Source: Capsicum annuum
Lineage: Eukaryota; Streptophyta; Magnoliopsida; Solanales; Solanaceae
DNA length: 64,000 nucleotides
Assembly: GCF_002878395.1 (NCBI RefSeq)
Contig: NC_061115.1
Span: 56,883,850-56,947,849 of the forward strand
Reading direction: 5' to 3'
Shown here one piece after another: positions 23,157 through 34,278 of this stretch (its first letter is position 1; each line of letters starts with the position of its first letter). The position numbers and the translations under genes were made by a program. A model generated the notes under the pieces. It did not search any database. It was not told the origin of the DNA and saw only the letters and a list, made by a program, of their open reading frames with translations.

Positions 23157-23769
23157 TCTACTTGTGTTCAGGGCTGAGCATATTTTAGTTCAAATTGAAA
23201 AAACTAAAAAACCAAACCAAAATTTAGTTTTGGTTTCAGTTTTCCAAATCAGTTTTGATTTCCAATTATTGAAATTCAGTTAAATGGTTCAATTTTCAAT
23301 TTTTCAAAAATATTTTTTGTTAAACTGAAAAATCAAAATTATATAAATAATTAATAATATATTATATATATATATATATATAATATTTAATATATAATAA
23401 ATTTATATCAACCCTAGTCCCTAAATGATAAATTCCTAATCTTAGTTCTAAATTCTAATACGCCGTATACGATATTATTGTCGAGCACAATTGTCGAACA
23501 CTTAAACTATAGACTACCGATGATACGAGAGACAGACCGCTGGCAACCCACGTAGATGATACAACTTTACAATGACTCAACTGTACAATGACACCAGAGC
23601 GGCGAGTGGTGAGTCAGCGACCACCGTGGACTGCCGACTGTGGTCTTTGAGTTTGTTGAGAGGCGATCAACAACTAATATGATAAATTTAAACTAACCGG
23701 TAGCGACAATCAGTCAGTCAGGTCAATTTTTGGTGGTGACAATTAGACCACTTTTTTGTCTACTAATAA

Positions 23770-24164
23770 TGCTTAACTCACTCCCATATTTGAGGGATGA
23801 GGCAGTCGTTGTCAAGTAACCCAATTTGAATTGGGGTTCAAGGAGCAATTATAGACTTCAATTCTTATGGATGCACAAATTACTACGAGATTACCCAGAA
23901 TGCTAATAAAAATGACATGTAAAATAAAATGGGGGATTTGTTTGGGAACTTTTTGTACGATCTTTAGCAAATGATCAAGAGATAACACTTTTGTTTTAAG
24001 CAACAATATTGGGGGAAATCTTGGGATTATGTTTACCTAAAGGTAAAAGTATGTAGGTTAATGAAGGTTTAGCTTGAAATTAGTTGTTAACTAAAGGATA
24101 GACTAGGTCGAAGGTCATTGTGGTCAATCTTTTGATAAAACCAGAATGATTTCACCCGTTGGCA
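23770..24164 (-). repeat. Left (3') LTR of the non-autonomous Gypsy element
   Basis: Aligned by eye with 30190-30591 almost without interruption from CTCACTCCCATATTTGAGG to CACCCGTTGGCA. Confidence 0.85.
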
Positions 24165-25570
24165 CTTTTGAGCACCTAATAAGTGTGAAATTCGTAATCA
24201 TCCAAAACCTCAATCAAACATCCCTATTTCGAGGATGATGCTCTTGACATGATTTTCACTCCTAATACACTTATTTCTAAGATTGTAAGAGGGAGTAAAC
24301 CATAGACTTAATTGTCCACCATTTCCTTGTCCCTCCTATAACCTTCTTTCAAGGATGTTATGGGTTACCTCATGTTCACCTTCATCCGTCTTTCTAGAAT
24401 GATAAAGGTTTTCTAGAGTTTGGAGTTTTCACCCATCAAACTCATGAGGCATTTCACTAACAACTTTGTGGCCTTACGCTTTCTTGCATCAACCTTTACC
24501 ACCCCCAACTTTGGCTTTTAGCCTCAAGTTACATTTTTAAGTTCAAGGAGGGTTTGGTTCACAAGAGAGATAAAAAGAAAGGGTCACGGGTTGTAATGAG
24601 TTTACCAAAGAAAGGTCCAAATGCTCAAAGTGGGTACTAAGAATAATATGCATGGGTAGGATTTTTAGGCTAGAGTGGACTTCCAAAATCACAAGATGGA
24701 CTATGAATATTTTACCAATCAAGCACAATTAAAATTTAGCCTTGAAAGACTAATGGGGAAAGTTCTAGATGGTACAAGTACACATGAGACAACGACAATT
24801 AACCTCACACATATGACATACAAACATTGTCAATGGGTTCAATTGTTCTACCAGCTCGAGACAAAAATAAAGTATTCACTATCTTTCCAAAGTCAACTTT
24901 TGGAGTCATAGAAAGAGGGAAAAATTTTCATCACAAATTTGCTCACGTCTATGCCTTCAAATTTTGCAAAATTTTGGATGGAGGGGGTTGTTTGCTTTTG
25001 TATTCACACCACACATAATTTGCTAATCATGGAAACAACCCAAGCTATCGTCTCATAGTTCAAATCATAATACGAGCGACTCACCATATGGCTTCTCAGA
25101 CTTCACCAATGGATAACAATGCAATCCCTGGTTATCAATGCTATAGGTACTCAGACTTTCCTTATATTCATGGTTAGCAACTCAATTATAGTGGAACTAA
25201 AATAAGATGACAAACCTAGAACAAACTAGCTAATCTATGCAAATATGGGCATCATCATAGTGCTCGATTATTATAAACCCAAATAAAAATAAAGATAAGA
25301 ATTATCTAAAAGAGCAGAAAAGTATACAAAAATATCAATAATACAAGACTGAATTAAATGAATAATACTAAGGAGACACCCCCAACTGCAAAGATAGCAG
25401 TGTACCCACTGTAGAAATAATTAGGGGTAAAAGAGATAAGGGTGCTCCCTAAAATCACATCAAGGGATGTTATCACTGTTGGACTCTGCATCACCACTCT
25501 CATCCTCAAGATCGGACCACTCGACTAGGGCCTTATCATCATTGTCCACCCAAGAAGAAGTAAGTCTATC
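24165..25570. other. 3' untranslated part of the non-autonomous Gypsy element
   Basis: No coding region is supported. CACCCCCAACT-type tracts near 24500 and 25380 resemble complements of polypurine tracts. The small open frames here have no recognisable motifs. Confidence 0.6.
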
Positions 25571-26780
25571 TCAGGGCCTTAGAACCTTCCATAGGCCCTT
25601 TATGCCCTTACATATCCTGATAAAGAATTCATCCCTCTTCTTCTCCCTTATAACTATTTTATCATGCAAGATCAAAAGGTTTCGATATGACTCCACCAAA
25701 GAAGAGTAGGACTTTTCAAGCTTATCAATGGTAGCTTTTTTCTTCTTTTGGCCCTTCTTATACTTCTCATAATCGGTACATGATACATAAGAATGATAAT
25801 CGGTGGAAGGCTCTCCCGGTCCTTGGGGTAAACTAGACACAAGCTCTTTGATGGTTGTAATATTTACTCCTATCTTCTCAAGGGGTCCCGTGGTGGTTGG
25901 CCTATAAGACTCAGGTTCACTGCATGCCGTCTTTTCCAAGTTGATCTTTCTTTTCTTGGTTTTATCGGGTGCGCCCTCACCTCTAATTCTCAAGGGGTAA
26001 ATAGGGGCATTGAGGTGTACCCATGTATCACTAGCATACTCGTCTACCCCTACTTTCCTATAAAGCTCAGTAATTAAAAAGGGGAAGAAGAGATACGTAC
26101 CACCTTGATTCTTGAAATGATCTATTTCATTAACCACGAGTTGACCAACATCTAGAGATATGTCGTCTAGAATGCACGTAACCATCCTAGCACGTAATTA
26201 TAGGATTATTGTTATATGGGTACAAGGGAGAAACTCAGCTACAAATGGTATGTACCCATATCCGAGCCTCAGAGGTAAAGTCATTCATGGAAATACTGTA
26301 TTTAGTTTTGGTCCATGAGACTTCCCTTCCAGGGCATAGCCATTGTGCGAACCAATTCCCCAATTTATAACCCTTTGCTTTGAATTCACCCATATCTGCC
26401 TGTTTGTGCCTATAAACATTATTGATTTGTTTATCCCTAACTTTCACCAGCTTTTCCTGAATTTTGACAGTCATATTAAGTGGGTCTAAAAAAGAGACTT
26501 CACCAATGTTTGCATAAAATTCATGGACCCATTGCTCATTTGTAATGCATGGATCGGGGCAAAATATTACCACCCTATGGCTTCAAGTTTGTCATGAAGT
26601 GTTGTAGTTTCTCTGGTAGATTATCCAAGCAAATTCCTCTCTCTGGGAACAACTTTGTTCTTGGAAGATCCTTGTAGTAAAGAGTATGGCACTCGGGTGC
26701 CATGAATCGGATGTGATCATACTTATCCATGAGGTTGTCCTGAAAGAACTAAGCACACATTATATCTTTCGATGACATTT
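25571..26780 (-). pseudogene. Extra open frame of unknown function in the Gypsy element
   Basis: Three adjoining minus-strand pieces: about 26780-26590, 26573-26235 and 26185-25571. They belong together but are split by stops and frame changes. Phrases such as HIRFMAPECHTLYYKDLP and VHEFYANIGEVSFLDP resemble a plant protein family described only as a putative transposon protein, often found in elements lacking polymerase. The C-terminal part is Lys/Glu rich and may form a coiled coil. The biochemical role is unknown. Confidence 0.6.
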
Positions 26781-27824
26781 TTATAATGTAAAATGTGCTA
26801 GATTATCACTATAGTTCATTGTACTAGGTGCTTGGTGTTGCTAGACTAAAAATTAGAAATGCAGGATTTTTGGCATGGCAGAAAGCTGTCCTCAATTACC
26901 ACGATCGCGAGTCAGGACCACATTCTTGTTATTGCAATCGCAGTCTATGACCGCGGTCACGCTACCTGACGCTGATTCTGTGTCAGCTCTGCATGTACAA
27001 ATTTCTTCCAAATTTAGGCTACTAGTATGTTCTATAATGTGGAAGCATATGAAGATCATTGGAACAATGCTAACAAGTGTGTGAATGCCCTTTAGAAAGA
27101 AAATATAATTATTGAAAGTTCATTAGAGCATTTTATCAAATACTTGGTATGCATATCTCATTGGTATACCTATTTTACACATAATTGGGTACTCATGATT
27201 TCCCCCACTTATGTGCACACCTTAATCAAACAGCCAACATCACACCAATATCAAATATGACAACATGGAAAGCATAACAATCAAAATTTTAGGCCCTTCT
27301 TAATCATGCATTCTATGGCCTATTTTCGTAAGTAAATGCATGGATTCATGTCACCTACTGGAGTTTTGATGCAACGGAATGCAAAGATGCTGTTTGAGCT
27401 CACAAACTTGACCAGAAATTAGCCTAAATTAGAGAGTATTATCTTAAAAGGGAGTGTAAGGGAAATAAGGGTAACTAAGGGTTAAATGGTAAAAGTATCA
27501 AAGACCGTATTCAAGGTACTGTGATTGCCGACACTCGCATGACCGAGATCCTATTTGGGGACCGCGATCACGGTAATCGAGAGTAATTCTACTTCTCTAT
27601 TTTCCCTTGTTCAGTAGTTTACTCAATTTTTCCATATTTCTCCCCTATTTAGCTTATGTGATGCACTCCATAGTGCCACGATGCATGGGTTATTCATATT
27701 CAAAAGATAACATCTATCCTACAAAAACATAACAAAAAAAAGATATGAGCCACTTTCATGGCATTTGTGGGTTGCCTCCCACCTAGTGCCTTAGTTATCG
27801 TCGTGGCATGACTTATTCCTTCCT
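26781..27824. other. Non-coding stretch where the polymerase would be expected
   Basis: About 1.0 kb between protease and the extra frame. Two blocks (26880-27000 and 27520-27590) repeat short CG-containing phrases such as GACCGCGGTCA and GACCGCGATCACGG. No reverse transcriptase, RNase H or integrase residues are visible in any frame. Confidence 0.6.
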
Positions 27825-28854
27825 TTATTCGCAAGGTGGATCCTTAAACTCCTCTTTATTTATTTTCTCATTTTCAACATCCACCATGGATACTACTTGC
27901 AACTTCGCGATTTGCTTCTTTGACTTGTAATTTTTGAAAGAGACCTCATCCTCTTGTACTCTAAATTTCATCTCCCCGAGCTCTAGATCGACAAAGGATC
28001 TCCCAGTGGATAAGAAAGGATGACCAAGAATGATAGGCACCTCTTGGTCCATTTCATAATCCAATACCATAAAATCCACCCGGAGAATGAACTTGTCCAC
28101 TTTAACAAGGACGTTAAACAATATATCCACCGGCCTTTTCATAGACTAGTCTGCCATCAAGAGTCGTATAGAGGTTGCATCGGGGTATCCAGACCAAGTT
28201 TCTTGTATATGACAAAAGGCATTAAGTTGATGGTCGTACCAAGGTCACATAGAGCTTTTGCAAATTCATACATCCCAATTATGCAAGGAATATGAATGCT
28301 CCAGAGTTATCTTTCTTTTTTGTAACTATGCTATCCATGATAGCGCTACGTCCATGAGTGACCTCAATAGTATTGCCTTCAACAAGTTTCTTCTTGGACA
28401 TTAACTTTTTGATCAACTTAGTGTATCCCGGGATCTTATGGATAGCTTCAAGAAATGGGATGTTTATTGATAAGTTGCTAAGTTTGGCCATGAACTTCCT
28501 CAATTTGTCATTTTTCTCCCTTTTATGCAAAAGTTGAGGAAATGGGGGAGGAACTTGGATGGTTGATCTTGCTTCAACTTGTGGCCTTTCAACTTCAACC
28601 ACCTCCTCATCACTTTCATTAACCTCTTTCTCATTATTTACCTTTCTTCTTAAAGGTATAACATCCTTTGCTTTGGCCTTGGGCATATTCTCACTCATGT
28701 CTCCTTTAAAAGATTCCTCAAGTGCTCTTCCAATCCTTATGACAATTGCTAGGACTTGGGCATCATTCTTTGGGTTAGCAATTGTGTCACTCGAAAGTCT
28801 ACCTCTACGTCTAGTATTTAATTGCGTTGATATTTTCCCTACTTGGGTCTCCAA
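27825..28854 (-). pseudogene. Athila-type protease region, degenerate
   Basis: The upstream piece (28854-28279) has a Lys-rich linker, then PPPFPQ and the KFMAKLSNLSINIPFLEAI phrase typical of the region before an Athila protease. The downstream piece (28142-27825) has FMVLDYEMDQEVPIILGHPF, the end of the protease fold. The segment between them, where the catalytic Asp-Thr/Ser-Gly would lie, is broken by a frame change. Confidence 0.82.
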
Positions 28855-29249
28855 TTACTTAATAGAGGTAGAGTGAGACAAACTATTTGAGAGAGGTGGG
28901 AGAAATCACCCTTCAAATCATGGACCATCTTGTCCATGCCTTCTACTCTATTCAAGATCCTTGCTAACATATCCTCGGTCTTGAAGTTTTTGGGGTCAAT
29001 GGCACTAGATTTCTTGGCTTTAGATCGATCATGAAGAGGGACATAATGGTCATAGTCACATTCACAATCTCTCTAATCTCAATCTTGTTCATGATCCATA
29101 CAACCTTGGTTCCCACCTTGCCTTTGATAGGTAGGGTGGGAACCCCCCGAGTATTTTGCCAAGTACCAGATTTCTTCATCTAACTTCTTTGCCTATTCAT
29201 CCTCTTCATAAGATTTTGATGCTACGACGTTTACCGCTTTCTCGGGTGC

Positions 29250-30090
29250 ACCCATAAATTCTTTGTCATGATCTCAAGTTAGGTCATTATTTTGGCCATG
29301 TTCTCCTCCTTTTTTTTCTTGTTTTCTTTGTTCATTAGTCGCCACAGATGTGGTAGAAGGGGTTTTGAAAGCTTCAGTGTCTCGGGTATGCCAACCCCGA
29401 TTTTGTTTTGATACTTGTCCTATCAATTGGAATGCCGTAAGATGATGCAATCTCACTATAGAACCGCCCGCCGCATTATCCACCACCATTTTGTTTAATG
29501 GATCAAGAGGCCTATAGAAAATTTTGAGGAGAATGTTTTCTGAAACCTCATGATTTGGGAATTGGGCTAAATTTCCATTAAACCTCTTCCAAGCTTCAAA
29601 TAATGGTTCTCCATTCATTTATCAGAAGTTCACAATCTCATCCCACTTTTGATGTATTTTTGATGGTGGGAAGTATCTATCAAGAAACTTCCCATGATGT
29701 AATTAAGCTGGGTGGAAGTGAGCGAAGCCATAAAACTATCTCACCCATTAGTAAAAATAGGAAAAGTCAAAGACAGATGGATTCTTGTGTAATATATGCT
29801 ATGTTAAATGGAACACAAACTTCCATAAAGTTCTTCAAATGGACATTTGGGTCCTCTTATTCTTGACCCCCATATAAACCTTTCATTTGCAATATGTGAA
29901 GCATAAAACTAGTCATATGAAATACTTCATTCCTGTTGGTTGGTGGAATGCGAATTGCACTTGTTTGTCCCGCCTTATTTAATTGGCCTTCATCATCAAG
30001 AGGGGCATCGAGGGGGCCCATATTGCTTGCGTTATTGCTCATTGTGCCGTTTACACTTTGATCACCTACAAAAGATTCAAAAAATAACAA
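29250..30090 (-). pseudogene. Athila-type gag, degenerate
   Basis: GEPLFEAWKRFNGNLAQFPN and LDPLNKMVVDNAAGGSI (29618-29274) are the capsid-domain signature of Athila/Tat gag proteins. The N-terminal part lies in another frame at 30090-29857. Stops separate the two. Together with the protease downstream this would be the only product of the element. Confidence 0.85.
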
Positions 30091-30189
30091 ATAAAGTAAA
30101 TTACACTACTATGGGTATTCTCAAGTAAGAATGACATCACATAAGAGAAATCTATAGTTCACTCCCCGACAATAGTGCTATTTTGATAA

Positions 30190-30591
30190 CGTACAACTCA
30201 CTCCCATATTTGAGGGGTGAGGCGGTCGTTGTCAAGTAACCTAATTTGAAGTGGGGTCGAATATCAGGGAGCAAATTATAGACTTCAATTCTTATGGATG
30301 CTCAAATTACTATGAGATTACTCGAAATTCTAACAAAAATGATATGTAAAATAAAATAGGGGATTTGTTTGGGAACTTTTTGTATGATTTTTAGCAAATG
30401 ATCAAGAGATAACACTTTTGTTTTAAGCAACAATGTTGGGGAAATCTTGGAATTATGTCTACCTAAAGGTAAAAGTATGTTGGTTAATAAAGGTTTAGCA
30501 TGAAATTTAGTTGTTAACTAAAGGATAGGCTAGGTCGAAGGTCATTGTGGTCAATATTTCGATAAAACCACAACGATCTCACCCGTTGGCA
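30190..30591 (-). repeat. Right (5') LTR of the non-autonomous Gypsy element
   Basis: Matches 23770-24164. The edge beside the primer-binding site is slightly changed (GTACAACTCACT against TGCTTAACTCACT). The right edge ends CA exactly before hAT coding sequence. Confidence 0.85.
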
Positions 30592-31900
30592 CATATTCTC
30601 AATCTTATAGTGCAAGGTAGACTAAAGAAAATTAATAAGTCTATCAAGTGAGTGAGATAAGCTGGGAAGTATATTAAACAATCTGCCGCAAGAGTTAAAA
30701 AGTTCAAGAATGTTGTAAATCTCAATTGATAACTTGTAAGAAATCTTTGTCTAGATGTTCCTACTCAATGAAAATCTACATACTTGACTCTTGAAACAAC
30801 ATAACATTTTGTGCTTACATTTGAAAGTTATAGTTTCTATATAATATTTTTTTGGATCATCTTCATACCTTTCCTTGTGAAGATGGAACTAATGCATGCA
30901 CCTTTACAAGTGAGGACTAGAGAAATGTAAGGACGATGATAAAATTTTTGAACACTTTTTATGGTCTTACTTTGAAAGTTTCTGATTCAGAATATATTAC
31001 TAACAATGTGCACTTTATGGAGATTTTTGAGTTTGATCTGATTTTGAAAGAGATGGTTGAAAATGAAGATTCTAATTTGAAAAAATGGCAACAAATATGA
31101 GGGAAAAGTTCAAAAAGTATTGGGGTGATCCAGAAAAAAAGAACAAAATTATCTTAATTTTATCTTTGTTGAATCCCCACAACAAACTTGAATATGTTCT
31201 TTTTTCAATTGTGGACATGTTTGGAAAAGAAATTAGGGACAAGTGTTTGATTCAATGGAGGCATATATGAAAGCCTTGTTTGAGCATTATGTTAAGAAAT
31301 CAAAAAACTCTTCTTCATCCACTTCTTCTTATTCTGAGAACTCTTCATCTTTAAATGGTTATGGAAACTTTTAACGAAGAGAAATAATGAGAACAAAATA
31401 GCAAGTTGAAAAGCATGAAGAAATTAGTGGAGGTTTAAGAAGTAAATTTAAGTTGGGAAAATATCTTGCAGAAGAGATTGAGCCAAATTTAGTAAAATTT
31501 GATATATTAGGTTGGTGGAAAGTTAATGAGCCGATATTTCCCATTCTCACTGAGATGGCTCGTGATGTGTTAGCCATTCCCATTTCTAGTGTCACATCTT
31601 AATGTGCATTTAGCACGGAAGGTCGTGTTATTGATCCCTTTAGGATTTCATTGACTCCTAATCTAGTGCAATCTCTTATTTGTCTTCAACAATGGCTTAG
31701 ACATGAACCTATTCCTATTAATATTAAGAAAGATTTAGAGTATATTGTACAACTTGAAGTTGGTATGAGTTTTATAATTTTGTATTCATTATATTAAAAT
31801 AATTTCTTATTTATATTGCATATCAACTAATAGATATCATATATTCTTTTAGAAATGGCTTGTAGTGGAACTGAGTCTAGCATTGTCGATGTGTAGTTGT
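30592..31900 (+). pseudogene. hAT transposase, C-terminal half only
   Basis: From its first codons the sequence reads as hAT transposase: HILNLIVQGRLKKINKSIK, then CLDVPTQ before a changed Trp codon, then MREKFKKYWGDPEKKNKI (31085-31270), then WWKVNEPIFPILTEMARDVL, CAFSTEGRVIDPF and SLICLQQWLRHEPI (31510-31720). The last group is the dimerisation domain. In-frame stops occur several times, one just before CAFST. The N-terminal zinc-finger (BED) domain and first half of the catalytic region are missing, lost where the Gypsy element sits. Confidence 0.88.
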
Positions 31901-33421
31901 CAGAAAGCAAATGTGAATTGTAGGTAAGTGTGTTTTTGGGTTCTTCTTCTACCACTTCTACTATTTTTTCGAAACTTTCCTATATATGAAAAGGATTTCT
32001 ATCAGAAAAAGAAGCTTTAGTGGTTTGGGCTTTTATTTTTCATTGAAGAATTATCTTAGTTTTCTTAGGAGTCAATGTCTATTAATTATTCATGATATTC
32101 TTGACAAATGTCTCCAAATAGAAAAAAGAAAGAAGACAAATAGTGTGTTTGCTGTTTGGTATGGCTATTTCTCTTTTTTTTTTTTCGTGTTAATTTGCAT
32201 CATGGTTGGGTGGTTGATCTTTAAACAGTGCATGATTCGTTCATAAAAATAGTTATTTAACTTATTTATTCACTTTGTTCATCTTTACTTATTCAATAGT
32301 AAAAATAGTTATTGAACTTAGTAGGCATTTGGCCATGAAAACTAAAATTTTTAAAGTTGGAGTTCGAGTTTGTGTTAAAGTTGTGTTTTTCCATAAATAT
32401 AATTGGAGTTTTTTTTAAAATTTTAGAAAGATGAAAAAAATTAGATAGGTATCATTTGACCACATGCTAAATTCAGTCAAATTTAAGATTACCATGGTAT
32501 AATACACACTTGAATAGGTGTTTGCTACTCTTTAATTCAGTGAACATCTATAAATGTAGTAGGAGCAGAGCATAGAGTGTTCTCCTTATTATCAAAATGC
32601 AAGGAACTTCAATCTGAGAAATTACAAATTCTCCCACTTTAAACTTTTGTAGCTAATACTGCTAATTACAAGTTCGTCAAATTTTCATTAACTATTCAAT
32701 TCTTCATTCCCAAGAAGTGCATAGTTCTATACCATCCTATGAAGATTTCAACTCTCTTGATAGAGATGCATGGGAGAATTTCTCCAAGTATTAGTTAGAT
32801 TAAAGTTCATTTTCTATAATAAAGTTTGAACACACAAAATGTTTTCTTAAACTATAGATGACTGTTGTGGCTGTTTTGTGGGCTGTGGATCAGTGACTGT
32901 TTTAGTGAATGTGGTAGATATTTTATGGATTAGTGGTGGTGACTGTTTTACGATTTTGTGACTTGTTTTACTATTTTATGAACTGTTTTACTGTTTTATG
33001 GACTAATTTATGGACTGTTTTACTGACTCAAATGTTTTATGGACTATTTTGTTAACTTTGGTTTGGACTATATAATGAAGTTATGTCATTCATGTTAAAC
33101 TTATGGTTATTTTCATTTCGTTTTATTCATGTTGAATTATTTATAGTTATTTATATTTGGAAATGAAAAATAGGGTTCAAAAAATAATTTTTCTTAAAAC
33201 AATCATCAATTTTAAATGTCTAGTCATGAAAAAGAGAGGCTCTCTACTTTAATATTTAAAACCAAAATAAAAATCTGAAATAACCAAATCGAATTTGTAG
33301 AAATCGAACCAAATAGAATATATTTCGGTTTGGTTACGATTGTCACTTTTGCTAATTCAAAAATCAATAAATCAAACCGATATTAAACAATCAAACAGAA
33401 CAAACTGAATGCCCAACCCTA
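31901..33421 (+). other. 3' non-coding end of the hAT element
   Basis: AT-rich, with reiterated ACTGTTTTA and TTTTATGGACT phrases between 32860 and 33060, which may be subterminal transposase-binding repeats. No further gene is seen. The open frame at 31986-32246 is unsupported. Confidence 0.6.
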
Positions 33422-33470
33422 CTTGTGTTGGCTTCCATCTTTTACCCAAAATATAGATATTGCAAATCGT

Positions 33471-33484
33471 GGCTCTGATACCAG
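33471..33484 (-). promoter_or_regulatory. Primer-binding site of the Copia element
   Basis: On the minus strand it reads CTGGTATCAGAGCC, matching the 3' end of initiator Met tRNA. It sits two bases inside the 5' LTR at 33487. Confidence 0.9.
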
Positions 33485-33486
33485 TT

Positions 33487-34046
33487 TGTTAGGTAAATGC
33501 GGAATAACAACAAAAGTATTTATAGCAAAATAATGAGAAATAAAATTAAAAATAACGACACCAAGAATTTTACTTGGAAATCCTTTTAAATAAGGAAAAA
33601 ACCATGGATCAAGAGGAGCAACTGATATTATTATAGTAAGAAATTTTACATTGTAGTCACAAGTATAATACTCAAAGTGACTACTACACAAATAAAAGAA
33701 ATAACCCTCTTTTTACTCCCACTTTACTAAAATATTGCTCACTCTAATTTTTCCTTCACAACTATTTTGTTATCATATTTTGTGGAATTCTTCACTACTC
33801 TCTCTATATTGTTTTTCTCTCTGTTTTGGTGTGTTTAACAAATGAGTTGAGGAGATCCTTTTATAGGAAAAAAATAATCCCTATTGATGTCATCAGTGAC
33901 ATCACTGAAGGTAACATTTCAAAATGTTATCATGAACACATTTAATAGCCCAACTACCAAATCTTCATTATTTAAACTTTTATAGCCAATGACCTTTATG
34001 TCAACATTTGCATCCAATGCTTTTGTGACTTGGGATGAAACCTATA
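33487..34046 (-). repeat. Right (5') LTR of the Copia element
   Basis: Pairs with 18650-19207. On the + strand it begins TGTTAGGTAAATGC. The outer edge reads CCTATA where the partner has CCTACA. Confidence 0.9.
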
Positions 34047-34278
34047 TTTTGTCCTCATTCATATATAATGTCACTGATTTTAGTGGCCTAACTAATATAA
34101 TAGGTTAAGCACTGATTCTGATGGCCTAGCTAATTTAATAGAATGTTGTACTGTTGGATTTCTCTAATCTCCTCAAAAGGGACCTCTAAATTTTGATGAT
34201 GTTAGTATATGAGGTAAGGCCTATGCTGTTATTGTACTAATTCTATTGAATCAACTTCAATTTCAATAAGCATTAGAT

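Larger units (their letters stand above)
23770..30591 (-). mobile_element. Non-autonomous Athila-like Gypsy element inside the hAT element
   Basis: Two LTR copies (23770-24164 and about 30190-30591) lie in direct orientation. They start TGCCAACGGGTG on the minus strand, with a PBS-like CTCCCCGACAATAGTGCTA at 30162-30180. The element encodes gag and protease of Athila type plus a further open frame, but no reverse transcriptase, RNase H or integrase. Its right edge falls exactly within hAT transposase coding sequence. The left flank does not match, so DNA was lost on that side. Confidence 0.85.
23169..33421 (+). mobile_element. hAT DNA transposon inserted in the Copia leader
   Basis: Terminal inverted repeats CAGGGCTGAGCAT and, in complement, TAGGGTTGGGCAT are of hAT type. 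CTTGTGTT is duplicated at 23161-23168 and 33422-33429, the 8 bp expected for hAT. The right half encodes the end of a hAT transposase. The left 600 bp is non-coding leader, and the middle is occupied by a Gypsy element. Its AT-rich ends carry many AACCAAA/TTTGGTT phrases. Confidence 0.9.
18650..34046 (-). mobile_element. Tnt1/Tork-like Copia retrotransposon, interrupted by a hAT element
   Basis: LTRs lie at 18650-19207 and 33487-34046 (558 and 560 bp), visibly diverged. A primer-binding site complementary to initiator Met tRNA sits inside the right LTR, and a polypurine tract sits inside the left, fixing the minus-strand orientation. Domains from 5' to 3' are gag, zinc knuckle, integrase, reverse transcriptase and RNase H. 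Without the 10.25-kb hAT insertion the element would be about 5.1 kb, a normal size for this group. Stops and frameshifts throughout show it is dead. No exact 5-bp target duplication remains. Confidence 0.92.
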
